This document shows, piece by piece, positions 1 to 7,832 of a DNA stretch of 64,000 nucleotides. The stretch comes from JABCPE02 sp963516675 (GTDB taxonomy: Bacteria; Bacteroidota; Bacteroidia; Flavobacteriales; Weeksellaceae): the NCBI GenBank assembly GCA_963516675.1, contig CAUQBH010000004.1, forward strand, positions 1 to 64,000, in the 5' to 3' direction. The notes under the pieces are model-generated. The model was not told the origin of the DNA, searched no databases, and saw nothing but the letters and a program-made list of their open reading frames with translations. The position numbers and the translations under genes were made by a program. Each line of letters opens with the position of its first letter. Position 1 is the first letter of the stretch.

Positions 1-1
1 C

Positions 2-100
2 GAACTCCACTATCACAACGGTCAGCTGATAGGAGGATATACCGAAGTAGATAGCGAGCGCAACGCCATATACCATTGGCTCATTGGCAAAGAAATTTAA
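2..100 (+). CDS. C-terminal fragment of an unidentified protein
   Basis: An open frame enters from the left edge and ends at TAA 98-100. The visible tail is 32 residues and finishes with the residues AIYHWLIGKEI. I do not recognise the family and too little is visible to assign a fold. It converges on trmH, whose stop lies 23 bases away, with no hairpin between them. The sequence left of the window would settle its identity. Confidence 0.5.
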   Translation, partial: ELHYHNGQLIGGYTEVDSERNAIYHWLIGKEI

Positions 101-123
101 TTCTCGGAAGTTGCTCAGAAATC

Positions 124-792
124 CTAATTTTCATTAATATATTTATCCAAAATTTCCTGTCCGCTGCGGATGGAATTGACCGCCCAGCGAATTTTAGTTC
201 TGAGCAGTTTTTCGTCTTTTAAGAAATAATCTATGTCTGCTTTTAGCAATTTTTGTTTGAAATCATACATACAAATTGCCGCCGCCACAGAAACATTGAA
301 ACTCTCCGTAAAACCATACATAGGAATAGCCAGAGTTTCATCTGCAAAATCCAAAAACTCATCAGAAACGCCCTCTTTTTCCGTTCCAAAAACAAGAGCA
401 ATGGGCGATTTTATTTGATAATCTGGGAGCATCACTGCATTTTTTTCGGGCGAAACTGCCAGAATCTTATAACCTCGGTTTTTGATTTTCTGTAAAGACT
501 CCAGCGTATTGGGCATTTTTTCCACTTCTACCCATGTGTCCGCTCCTTTGGTCACCCTCAGGTTTGGTTCGAAAACATTTTCTTCCTCCAGAGCTACCAC
601 CTTGTGAAATCCGCACGCCTCTACCGAACGGACAATGGCAGCTGCATTCCGAAACTGATAAACATCGCCAATGACAGGCAGAACAAAATCCGAACTTCGC
701 TCAGAGAAATGCTCTATTTTTCGCAGGCGCTCTTCGGTGAGAAATTGTTTAAGATATTCAAAAATCTGAGGTAATTTTTCTTTTGGCAGCAT
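124..792 (-). CDS. trmH: TrmH-type SPOUT tRNA/rRNA 2'-O-methyltransferase
   Basis: A SpoU/TrmH-family enzyme that methylates a ribose 2'-OH using S-adenosylmethionine. TrmH itself acts on G18 of tRNA. All three SPOUT motifs are present: motif 1 with Asn49 and Arg55 (RNAAAIVR), motif 2 FGTEKEGVS at about 135-143, and motif 3 IPMYGFTESFNVSVA at about 156-170, which forms the trefoil knot. At 222 residues it has the usual TrmH length, with the extra C-terminal helices. A TAnnTTTG box lies just upstream at 810-817. The tRNA G18 specificity is inferred from overall similarity to TrmH; an rRNA target is possible. A second SPOUT enzyme is at 33.9-34.6 kb. Confidence 0.88.
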   Translation of the reverse strand: MLPKEKLPQIFEYLKQFLTEERLRKIEHFSERSSDFVLPVIGDVYQFRNAAAIVRSVEACGFHKVVALEEENVFEPNLRVTKGADTWVEVEKMPNTLESLQKIKNRGYKILAVSPEKNAVMLPDYQIKSPIALVFGTEKEGVSDEFLDFADETLAIPMYGFTESFNVSVAAAICMYDFKQKLLKADIDYFLKDEKLLRTKIRWAVNSIRSGQEILDKYINEN

Positions 793-809
793 TTAAAAAT
801 TATATTTGG

Positions 810-817
810 CAAAGATA
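810..817 (-). promoter_or_regulatory. -7 promoter box for trmH
   Basis: The minus strand reads TATCTTTG, an exact match to the Bacteroidota -7 consensus TAnnTTTG, ending 18 bases before the trmH ATG. Confidence 0.6.
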
Positions 818-819
818 AA

Positions 820-1446
820 CTATAAAAAGGAAAGCACAAAAGAAGAAACCAGCCCCAAAGCAAGTCCTACAAACTGCAACTTGTTTATTTTCTCTCTGTG
901 GTAAAATATAGAAACTAATATCCCGATAATAGGCTCTATCAGCCCCATGAATGCAAAAACAATAATGCTTGTTTTAGTAATAGCGAAATTAAGGCAAAAA
1001 GTCCCCGTTGTCCCCAAAATTATCAAGAAAAAGATTTCGTTTCGGGTTTTGGCATCCATGCCCTTCCAGCCTTTATCTTTTTGGAACAAAAACAAAATCA
1101 GCGACATAGAGAACACCACAGCTTCCAAAATAGAGCAAAAAAGCAAAATTCCTATTTTCTCTATAAACGGCACGAATAGCAATCCTGTAGACCAAAACAA
1201 TCTCGACAAAATGGAGTAAATCAACCCTTTAGAAATGGGCGTTTTTTCTATTTTTATGCTTTTCTCTATGAGCGTAACAGCCAGTAAAATCGCTGCGCAG
1301 GCTGATGCTTTTATCATGCTGATGCTTTCGCCGTAAAAAAAGACACCTATCAAAATACCTATAATCAGTCTCATTTTTCCAAAGTCGATAACATTGGAAA
1401 CATAAAAATGATAAGAGAAAAAGTTACTAGAAACATTGGTAGAGAA
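820..1446 (-). pseudogene. 5'-truncated EamA/DMT-family transporter
   Basis: The frame matches the C-terminal two thirds of a drug/metabolite transporter, which normally has ten membrane helices and about 290 residues. From the first ATG (1374) only 184 residues and about seven helices remain, beginning at the end of the first EamA repeat (LIIGILIGVFFYGE). Transporter-like sequence continues in frame upstream of that ATG for about 24 codons and is then cut by a TAA at 1447-1449. I found no plausible earlier helices in the AT-rich DNA beyond it. The first three helices appear to be lost, so this is probably a remnant. Expression as a short membrane protein cannot be excluded. No promoter box was seen before the ATG. 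Confidence 0.7.
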
Positions 1447-1458
1447 TTATAAAATCCT

Positions 1459-1466
1459 TACCTTTG
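1459..1466 (+). promoter_or_regulatory. Possible -7 box for the 1680 gene
   Basis: The plus strand reads TACCTTTG, matching TAnnTTTG, but it lies about 210 bases before the ATG at 1680. If used, it gives a long AT-rich leader. The rest of 1467-1679 holds no ORF or hairpin I can support. Confidence 0.3.
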
Positions 1467-1679
1467 AAAACCTCATTAACTAAATCCTACTAAAAATATT
1501 ATTATTGATTAAATTGTGATTGTTTATTGTTTTTACAAAATTATGATTAAGATAAAAATAGTACATATAAATTTAGTAATGTAAAAAGTCATTAATTAGA
1601 TTAAACTACAAATAAAAAGCAATTTGAGGTTATTATGAAATAAAAAATCAAAAAGAAAATATTTTTAATATATAGAGTC

Positions 1680-2096
1680 ATGAAAAAAATTGCAATTATT
1701 ACAGGGCTATTCATAGCAAGTTTTTCTTTTGCACAGAATGTGGTAAATTACATAAATAAAACCACAAACAACAAGGTAGAAAGAGAAAAAATATTAGATG
1801 CTGTAAGAAAAGAAGGCAAAAAACAGATGAAACAGGAGTTTATCTTTAAACCTAATAAATTCAATGTTTCATCTAATGGTTATGCATGGATAGAGACAGA
1901 ACTTTTCAGAAAAGATGGTAAAAAAATACAAATAGAGGAAGACTGGATGGATTGCTGTCACGCAGAAGCTTTTCTTAAAAAAACTAATGGTCAATGGAAA
2001 GTGATAGAATCAGGATTTTTCTCAACTGATGTTTGGTGGCTTAGTTCTCAATCTAAATGGATAAAACAAGGAGCTCCTAAAGCAATCTTCGAATAA
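1680..2096 (+). CDS. Small secreted protein of unknown function
   Basis: A 138-residue protein with a clear Sec signal peptide (lysines, a hydrophobic stretch, then SFAQ cleavage at about residue 19). The mature part holds FNVSSNGYAWIETEL and then a striking EDWMDCCHAEAFLKK segment, followed by NGQWKVIESGFFSTDVWW. The alternating strands and the closing NGxWKV strand look like an NTF2/SnoaL-type or similar small beta fold, but that is only an impression. The adjacent Cys-Cys-His could bind metal or form a disulfide in the periplasm. It sits between a degraded transporter gene and recX, in AT-rich DNA, and may be a recent arrival. I assign no function. Confidence 0.75.
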   Translation: MKKIAIITGLFIASFSFAQNVVNYINKTTNNKVEREKILDAVRKEGKKQMKQEFIFKPNKFNVSSNGYAWIETELFRKDGKKIQIEEDWMDCCHAEAFLKKTNGQWKVIESGFFSTDVWWLSSQSKWIKQGAPKAIFE

Positions 2097-2121
2097 GAAT
2101 ATATGTAATGGTCTCAATAAA

Positions 2122-2200
2122 AGATGCCATTCTTTTATAGTATGCTGAAAAGGCAAATAGCATTAGACAACGGTTCTTTTGAAAGACTTAAATGGCATCT
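2122..2200. repeat. Widely spaced 10-bp inverted repeat
   Basis: AGATGCCATT at 2122-2131 is exactly inverted as AATGGCATCT at 2191-2200, with about 59 bases between. The spacer has no ORF. It may be the stem of an RNA or a remnant of a small element; it could also be chance. Confidence 0.35.
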
Positions 2201-2235
2201 CAACAAAGTAAAATCTTTGAAAATTATTAAATCCA

Positions 2236-2265
2236 AAACCCAGCCTTTTTGAGGGCTGGGTTTTC
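2236..2265. terminator. Bidirectional terminator between the 1680 gene and recX
   Basis: An 11-bp perfect stem, AAAACCCAGCC paired with GGCTGGGTTTT, with an 8-base loop and A/T tracts on both sides. It serves two convergent genes. Confidence 0.85.
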
Positions 2266-2275
2266 CTATAAAATC

Positions 2276-2743
2276 TTATTCCTGCGCCACTTCCCTAATC
2301 AGCTCATACTCATACCCTTTTGATATGAGATAACGCACGGTTTTCATGGCTTTTTGATAGTTTTTTAAACCTTTCTGCTCGGAGAAATAGGCATTATACA
2401 ACTTTTCTATTGTCTTTTGGTAATCGGTTTCATCTATCTCATCCATGCATTTATTGATGAGTTTTTCGGAAATTCCTTTGTATTTTAAGTGATTTTTTAT
2501 CTTTAGCCTGCCCCAGTTTTTCAGGTAAAACTTTCCTCTGATGTAGCTTCGGGCAAATCGCTCTTCATTGAGATAATTTTCATTGATTAGATAAAGCATT
2601 ATTTCATCTTTAGCCTCTGGAATCAGCAGAAAATCCTGCATTTTTTGTTCCACTTCCTGATGGCAGCGGTCTTGATAAATGCAGTAATTCACCAGTTTTT
2701 GTTTAATTTCCTCAAAAGTGTACGATTTTCTTTTTTCTTCCAT
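2276..2743 (-). CDS. recX: Regulatory protein RecX
   Basis: RecX modulates RecA by binding in the groove of the RecA filament and limiting its extension. The 155-residue protein is all-helical with tandem three-helix repeats. Typical family features are NENYLNEERFARSYIRGK at about 74-91 and the following WGRLKIKNHLKYKGISEKLI, where the conserved arginine, lysine and glycine pattern of RecX repeat 2 is easy to see. Length is standard. It stands alone, 73 bases after glyA in transcription terms, with its own promoter box upstream. recA is not in this window, as is common in this class. Confidence 0.9.
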   Translation of the reverse strand: MEEKRKSYTFEEIKQKLVNYCIYQDRCHQEVEQKMQDFLLIPEAKDEIMLYLINENYLNEERFARSYIRGKFYLKNWGRLKIKNHLKYKGISEKLINKCMDEIDETDYQKTIEKLYNAYFSEQKGLKNYQKAMKTVRYLISKGYEYELIREVAQE

Positions 2744-2762
2744 ATCTACTTAAAAACTTTGC

Positions 2763-2770
2763 CAAAGTTA
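2763..2770 (-). promoter_or_regulatory. -7 promoter box for recX
   Basis: The minus strand reads TAACTTTG, matching TAnnTTTG, 20 bases before the recX ATG. Confidence 0.6.
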
Positions 2771-2816
2771 TAAAACCTTGGCAAAATTAAAATTTTAATG
2801 ATGATTAAAAATGATT

Positions 2817-4085
2817 TTATGCATTAAACAATGCTCTTCCCTTCATTAAGTCATTTACTTTGACTTTTACTGCATCTAGGACTTTTTCATCATTGATATT
2901 CTTTACAACTTCATCTATCAAATCCGCAATAACTGGCATATCAGCCTCTTTCAGTCCACGAGTTGTCACTGCCGCAGTTCCTAATCTAATCCCCGAAGTG
3001 ATAAACGGCGATTTGTCATCATATGGAACCATATTTTTGTTACAAGTGATATCCGCTTTTACTAAGGCTTTTTCAGTTTCTTTTCCATTTACTCCTTTAT
3101 TTCTTAAATCAATGAGCATCAGGTGGTTATCCGTTCCACCACTTACAATATCAAAACCTCTGTCTATCATAGCTTTAGCCAATGCTTGGGAATTTGCAAT
3201 GACTTGTTTAGCATACACCTCAAATTTTTGGTCAAGAGCCTCGCCATAAGCCACAGCTTTACCAGCGATTACATGCTCTAGCGGCCCTCCCTGAATTCCT
3301 GGGAATACAGCACCATCCAGCACGGCACTCATCATTTTAGTTTCTCCTTTTGGCGTTTTGTGTCCGTATGGATTTTCATAGTCTTTTCCAAGCATAATCA
3401 TCCCTCCTCTCGGCCCTCTCAGGGTTTTGTGAGTCGTTGTAGTAACGATGTGGCAATGCTCAAAAGGCGAATTCAATAACTTTTTAGCGATAAGCCCCGC
3501 TGGATGAGCGATATCTGCCCAAAGTGTAGCTCCTACTTCATCTGCTACTTCACGGAATTTAGCATAGTCCAAATCTCTGGAATAAGCTGAAAATCCAGCG
3601 ATTATCATTTTTGGTTTTTCTTTTAGGGCAACTTGTCTCATTTGCTCATAGTCTATTCTTCCCGACTCTCTCTCAACACCGTAAAATACAGGTCTAAAAT
3701 TGATTCCAGAAAAATTAACATGTGAACCATGCGTAAGGTGTCCTCCCATAGACAAGTCCATTCCCAGCACTATGTCACCAGGTTTCAGCACAGCCAAATA
3801 TACCGCTGCATTTGCCTGAGAACCAGAGTGTGGCTGAACATTCACATAATCCACCCCAAAAAGCTGTTTTGCTCTATCTATGGCTAGTTGTTCCACTTCA
3901 TCCACCACTTCGCAGCCGCCATAATATCTTCGCCCTGGGTAGCCTTCTGCGTATTTGTTCGTAAGAACGCTGCCCATAGCTTTCATAACATCTTCAGAAA
4001 CGAAATTCTCAGAAGCGATAAGCTCTATACCATTCGTTTGTCTTTGTCTTTCTTTTTCAATTAGTTCAAAAATAATATCTTGCAT
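2817..4085 (-). CDS. glyA: Serine hydroxymethyltransferase
   Basis: A PLP enzyme that interconverts serine and glycine while loading one-carbon units onto tetrahydrofolate. It feeds purine and thymidylate synthesis in the cytoplasm. The PLP-binding lysine is Lys220 in TTTTHKTLRGPRGG. The N-terminal ELIASENFVS (21-30), the YAEGYPGRRYYGG loop (45-57) and DIAHPAGLIA (191-200) are all intact. The length of 422 residues is normal for bacteria. It lies 20 bases downstream of purA on the same strand, so the two are probably cotranscribed, which links one-carbon supply with purine synthesis. thyA, another user of the same folate pool, is at 44 kb. Confidence 0.97.
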   Translation of the reverse strand: MQDIIFELIEKERQRQTNGIELIASENFVSEDVMKAMGSVLTNKYAEGYPGRRYYGGCEVVDEVEQLAIDRAKQLFGVDYVNVQPHSGSQANAAVYLAVLKPGDIVLGMDLSMGGHLTHGSHVNFSGINFRPVFYGVERESGRIDYEQMRQVALKEKPKMIIAGFSAYSRDLDYAKFREVADEVGATLWADIAHPAGLIAKKLLNSPFEHCHIVTTTTHKTLRGPRGGMIMLGKDYENPYGHKTPKGETKMMSAVLDGAVFPGIQGGPLEHVIAGKAVAYGEALDQKFEVYAKQVIANSQALAKAMIDRGFDIVSGGTDNHLMLIDLRNKGVNGKETEKALVKADITCNKNMVPYDDKSPFITSGIRLGTAAVTTRGLKEADMPVIADLIDEVVKNINDEKVLDAVKVKVNDLMKGRALFNA

Positions 4086-4105
4086 TGGAATAATTTTTTA
4101 TAAAT

Positions 4106-5392
4106 TTAAAATATTTCTTTTCTTATAATATTCTGCGAACGCTCTGGTCCTACGGAAACCAAATAAACATTGATACCCAGATACTGTTCTATAAATTCTA
4201 TGTATTTTTTTGCATTCTCTGGAAGTTCCTCATAGCATCTCACCTTTGTGATGTCTTCTTCCCATCCTTTTAGTTCTTCGTAAATAGGCTTATAATCATA
4301 GAGTTTGGTAGTAGAAGAAGTGAAATAATCTATGATTTTCCCGTCTTCTGTACGGTATTTTGTAGCGATTCTCAGAGTGTTTATTCCTGTAAGAACATCT
4401 AGTTTAGTGATTACCAGATTATTAATTCCGTTAATCATACAAGCATGTTTCAGCGAAACCAAATCCAGCCAGCCTATTCTTCTCGGTCTGCCCGTTGTCG
4501 CCCCAAATTCATGCCCTATTTGTCTTATTTTTTCTCCTAAATCATCATTTAGTTCCGTAGGAAAAGGACCATTACCTACCCTTGTGGTATAGGCTTTAGC
4601 AACTCCGATGAGATTTTGCAGAGCCGTAGGAGGAACTCCCGCACCGCTACAAACTCCCCCTGTGGAAGGCGATGAAGAAGTAACATAAGGATAAGTACCA
4701 AAGTCAATATCCAGCATCAGCGCTTGCGCCCCTTCGAAAAGGATATTTTTGCCGTTTTTTATAGCTTCGTTGATTTCTATTTCAGTGTCGATGATTCGGT
4801 CTTTTAACTTTTGACCAATAGCTAAAAATTCATTGTAAATTTCATCAAAACTAAGCGTAGGTTTTTCGAAATATTTCTCAAATAAGGCATTCTTTATTCT
4901 GAGATTTTTTTCTATTTTTTCTTTTAGAATTTCAGGATTTAGAAGGTCTATCATCCTAATGCCCACTCGTGCGATTTTGTCTTCGTAGCAAGGGCCAATA
5001 CCTTTTTTAGTCGTACCTATCTGCGTTCCACCCTGCTCTTCCTCTCTATAAGTATCGAGAAGGATATGATAAGGCATGATAACATGCGCTCTTCGGCTGA
5101 TGAATATATGGTCAGTTCTTCCGCCTTTTTCCTCTAATTTTTCTACTTCCGAGATAAAGGCTTTCGGGTCTACCACCACTCCATTTGCGATGATGCATTT
5201 CCCTTTGCATTGGAGAACGCCAGAGGGCAGCAGGTGAAGAACGAATTTCTCATCTCCCACATACACCGTATGTCCAGCATTATTCCCACCCTGATAGCGG
5301 ACTACATAATCAGATTTTGCGGAAAGAACATCCGTAATCTTTCCTTTTCCTTCGTCTCCGTACTGAAGACCAACAACTACATAAGTTGACAT
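4106..5392 (-). CDS. purA: Adenylosuccinate synthetase
   Basis: Catalyses the GTP-dependent joining of IMP and aspartate, the first step from IMP to AMP. The N-terminal GLQYGDEGKGKITD (about 8-21) is the family signature with the catalytic Asp and Lys. GNNAGHT (36-42) carries the catalytic His. The switch-loop signature GTTKKGIGPCYEDK and TGRPRRIGWLDL are also present. At 428 residues it is full length. It is transcribed divergently from hpt, with both promoter boxes in the 160-base gap, and glyA follows it. Hpt makes IMP by salvage and Adk uses AMP, so PurA links its divergent neighbours. Confidence 0.97.
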   Translation of the reverse strand: MSTYVVVGLQYGDEGKGKITDVLSAKSDYVVRYQGGNNAGHTVYVGDEKFVLHLLPSGVLQCKGKCIIANGVVVDPKAFISEVEKLEEKGGRTDHIFISRRAHVIMPYHILLDTYREEEQGGTQIGTTKKGIGPCYEDKIARVGIRMIDLLNPEILKEKIEKNLRIKNALFEKYFEKPTLSFDEIYNEFLAIGQKLKDRIIDTEIEINEAIKNGKNILFEGAQALMLDIDFGTYPYVTSSSPSTGGVCSGAGVPPTALQNLIGVAKAYTTRVGNGPFPTELNDDLGEKIRQIGHEFGATTGRPRRIGWLDLVSLKHACMINGINNLVITKLDVLTGINTLRIATKYRTEDGKIIDYFTSSTTKLYDYKPIYEELKGWEEDITKVRCYEELPENAKKYIEFIEQYLGINVYLVSVGPERSQNIIRKEIF

Positions 5393-5418
5393 AATTATTT
5401 GTTTTTATTGTAATGTGA

Positions 5419-5426
5419 CAAATTTA
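5419..5426 (-). promoter_or_regulatory. -7 promoter box for purA-glyA
   Basis: The minus strand reads TAAATTTG, matching TAnnTTTG, 26 bases before the purA ATG. Confidence 0.6.
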
Positions 5427-5530
5427 ATTTATAATTTTTTCTAAAACAAATATTCTTTTCATTTAATGCAGTAAAGTTGATTTATCAAAATTTAATCTTG
5501 ATTTTTAATAGAAACAAACAATAAAATTCT

Positions 5531-5538
5531 TATTTTTG
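5531..5538 (+). promoter_or_regulatory. -7 promoter box for hpt-adk
   Basis: The plus strand reads TATTTTTG, matching TAnnTTTG, only 14 bases before the hpt ATG. The leader would be very short. Confidence 0.6.
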
Positions 5539-5552
5539 CATTTTGGAAAAAT

Positions 5553-6110
5553 ATGAGCAGTATTACAATTCATGACAAACATTTCATTCCTTATCTCACC
5601 AATGAGGAATTGCAGAAAGTGATAAAAGACCTTGCAGAAAAGGTTTACGAAGACTACAAAGATGAAGTTCCTGTGTTTATCGGAGTACTGAACGGCGTTT
5701 TTATGTTCTTTTCAGACTTTATGAAATATTACCCAGGAAGATGTGAAGTAGCCTTTTTACAGGTTAGTTCTTACAATGGTGGACTTCAGTCTACAGGAAT
5801 CGTTTATAAAAAAATGGATATCACTAAAGAAGTGGACGGAAGACACATCATCTTGATGGAAGACATCGTAGATACAGGAAATACGATAGAAAGTCTTATT
5901 GAATATTTCAAAAATACACACCGCCCAAAATCTCTAAAAGTAGCTTCTCTGCTGTTAAAACCAGAAGTTTTCAAGAAAAATTTCACGATTAATTATGTAG
6001 CAAAAGAAATTCCTAATAAATTCGTGCTTGGCTATGGATTAGACTATGATGAGCTAGGAAGAAACCTTCCAGACCTCTACCAGCTCGAAGAAGGAAGAAT
6101 CAACCACTAA
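5553..6110 (+). CDS. hpt: Hypoxanthine phosphoribosyltransferase
   Basis: A purine-salvage enzyme that joins hypoxanthine (and usually guanine) to PRPP, giving IMP or GMP. The PRPP-binding signature HIILMEDIVDTGNTIE is at about 98-113, with the acidic pair Glu103-Asp104. The N-terminal VFIGVLNGVFMFFSD contains the conserved PPi-loop region, and FVLGYGLDYDELGRNLP near the C-terminus is the base-binding end typical of type I bacterial HPRTs. At 185 residues it is the usual length. It is the first gene of hpt-adk, with adk starting 21 bases downstream. Confidence 0.95.
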   Translation: MSSITIHDKHFIPYLTNEELQKVIKDLAEKVYEDYKDEVPVFIGVLNGVFMFFSDFMKYYPGRCEVAFLQVSSYNGGLQSTGIVYKKMDITKEVDGRHIILMEDIVDTGNTIESLIEYFKNTHRPKSLKVASLLLKPEVFKKNFTINYVAKEIPNKFVLGYGLDYDELGRNLPDLYQLEEGRINH

Positions 6111-6131
6111 AAAATAATAACTCTTCATAAA

Positions 6132-6710
6132 ATGATAAATATCGTACTCTTTGGGCCTCCAGGATGTGGTAAAGGCACTCAGGCTCAAAATTTAGTTCAA
6201 AAATTCAACTTGAAACAAATCTCTACAGGAGACATTTTAAGGGATAATACCAAGAATGGAACAGAACTTGGTAAGTTAGCTAAACCTTACATGGACAAAG
6301 GGGAACTTGTTCCAGACCAAATTACCATCGATATGCTTATCGATGAACTTAAAAAACCAACTGATGCACAAGGATTTATCTTCGATGGATTTCCAAGAAC
6401 GGCATTCCAGACTAAGGCATTGGAGGATATTGTAAAAAATGTGCTGAATGACCAGATTGACATTTGTCTTTCCCTCGTTGTAGAGGATGAAATCTTGGTA
6501 AAAAGGCTTTTAGAGCGTGGTAAAACCAGCGATAGAAGCGATGATGCTAATGAAAACATCATCCGAAACCGAATAAAAGAATACTACACTAAAACTGCCG
6601 AAGTAGCTGAACTTTACAAAAAACAAGGCAAATATGTAGAAGTGAATGGCGTAGGAGAAATCGCAGAAATCGCAGAAAAACTCTACGCAGAAGTAGAAAA
6701 AATCAAATAA
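6132..6710 (+). CDS. adk: Adenylate kinase, short-LID form
   Basis: Catalyses ATP + AMP to 2 ADP and buffers adenylate energy charge. The P-loop FGPPGCGKGTQ is at 7-17. The AMP-binding region includes STGDILR and the DGFPRT motif. At 192 residues it is the short form: the LID is a short loop (ERGKTSDRSDDANENIIRNR) without a four-Cys zinc site. It is 21 bases after hpt, and a strong terminator follows its stop, so hpt-adk is a two-gene transcript. The next gene, obgE, has its own promoter. Confidence 0.97.
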   Translation: MINIVLFGPPGCGKGTQAQNLVQKFNLKQISTGDILRDNTKNGTELGKLAKPYMDKGELVPDQITIDMLIDELKKPTDAQGFIFDGFPRTAFQTKALEDIVKNVLNDQIDICLSLVVEDEILVKRLLERGKTSDRSDDANENIIRNRIKEYYTKTAEVAELYKKQGKYVEVNGVGEIAEIAEKLYAEVEKIK

Positions 6711-6713
6711 ACT

Positions 6714-6750
6714 AAAAAAAGGCTTTCAACAAAAATTGGAAGCCTTTTTT
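6714..6750 (+). terminator. Terminator after adk
   Basis: GGCTTTCAA (6721-6729) pairs with TTGGAAGCC (6736-6744), flanked by seven As and six Ts. The single G-U pair forms only in the plus-strand RNA, which supports that direction. Confidence 0.85.
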
Positions 6751-6787
6751 ATGCTGCCTATTTTCAGAAGTTTATCAATTTAATTTT

Positions 6788-6795
6788 TATCTTTG
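6788..6795 (+). promoter_or_regulatory. -7 promoter box for obgE
   Basis: TATCTTTG matches TAnnTTTG and sits about 50 bases before the obgE ATG, after the adk terminator. Confidence 0.6.
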
Positions 6796-6844
6796 CAGTC
6801 GGTTTGAAAAATTTTCAAACCTAAAACATTTCAAAAAAATATCT

Positions 6845-7828
6845 ATGTCAAATTTTGTAGATTATGTTAAAATCCACTGCCAGTCAGGGCATGGTGGTGC
6901 AGGTTCGGCTCATCTTAGAAGAGAAAAATATATAGCAAAAGGCGGCCCTGATGGCGGCGATGGAGGGCGTGGCGGACATGTCATCATGAAAGGAAATGCG
7001 CAGGAATGGACACTTCTTCCGCTTCGGTATACCCGCCATATAAAGGCAGAAAACGGACAGCCAGGGGGCAAAAACCAGCTCACTGGGCGTTTCGGCGAGG
7101 ATGTCTATATCGAGGTGCCTGTGGGAACGGTTGCACGAAATGAAAACGGCGAAATATTAGGCGAAATATTAGAACACGGACAAGAAGTCATCCTGATGAA
7201 AGGCGGAAAAGGAGGTCTTGGGAATGAGCATTTTAAATCTGCTACCAATCAGACTCCTCGCTATGCACAGCCTGGGCTTCCTGGGGAAGAGGGCTACATC
7301 ATCTTTGAACTGAAAGTCCTTGCAGATGTAGGCTTAGTAGGCTTTCCTAATGCTGGTAAATCTACGCTTTTATCGGTGGTTTCGGCAGCAAAACCAAAAA
7401 TTGCAGATTATGCCTTTACCACGCTGACACCCAATTTGGGAATTGTAGAATACAGAAATTACAAATCCTTTGTAATGGCAGATATCCCTGGTATTATAGA
7501 AGGTGCAGCAGAAGGAAGAGGTCTAGGACACAGGTTTTTGAGACATATTGAGCGAAATTCCATCCTTTTATTCCTTATTCCTGCGGATTCCAAAAATCAT
7601 TATGAAGAGTTTAAAATTTTGGAAAACGAATTAAAAGAATACAATCCAGAACTTTTAGATAAAGATTTCATCGTATCTATTTCAAAATCAGACCTTTTGG
7701 ATGATGAATTAAAGACCGAAATTTCAGCAGAATTTCCAGAAAAATACAAACCTTTGTTCTTCTCTGGAGTTACACAAGAGGGGCTTATGGAGCTTAAAGA
7801 TGTGATTTGGAAACACTTACATGGGTAA
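6845..7828 (+). CDS. obgE: Obg-family GTPase
   Basis: A ribosome-associated GTPase needed for late 50S assembly and tied to (p)ppGpp signalling. Residues 1-158 form the glycine-rich Obg domain, with KGGPDGGDGGRGGH at about 32-45. The G domain follows: G1 GFPNAGKST (166-174), G2 TTLTPNLG and G3 DIPG (213-216). The G4 motif is SKSD in place of the usual NKxD. At 327 residues it lacks the C-terminal OCT extension found in some Gram-positive homologues. It overlaps the upstream ATG candidate of the next gene, so obgE and korB are probably cotranscribed. Confidence 0.95.
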   Translation: MSNFVDYVKIHCQSGHGGAGSAHLRREKYIAKGGPDGGDGGRGGHVIMKGNAQEWTLLPLRYTRHIKAENGQPGGKNQLTGRFGEDVYIEVPVGTVARNENGEILGEILEHGQEVILMKGGKGGLGNEHFKSATNQTPRYAQPGLPGEEGYIIFELKVLADVGLVGFPNAGKSTLLSVVSAAKPKIADYAFTTLTPNLGIVEYRNYKSFVMADIPGIIEGAAEGRGLGHRFLRHIERNSILLFLIPADSKNHYEEFKILENELKEYNPELLDKDFIVSISKSDLLDDELKTEISAEFPEKYKPLFFSGVTQEGLMELKDVIWKHLHG

Positions 7829-7832
7829 AATT

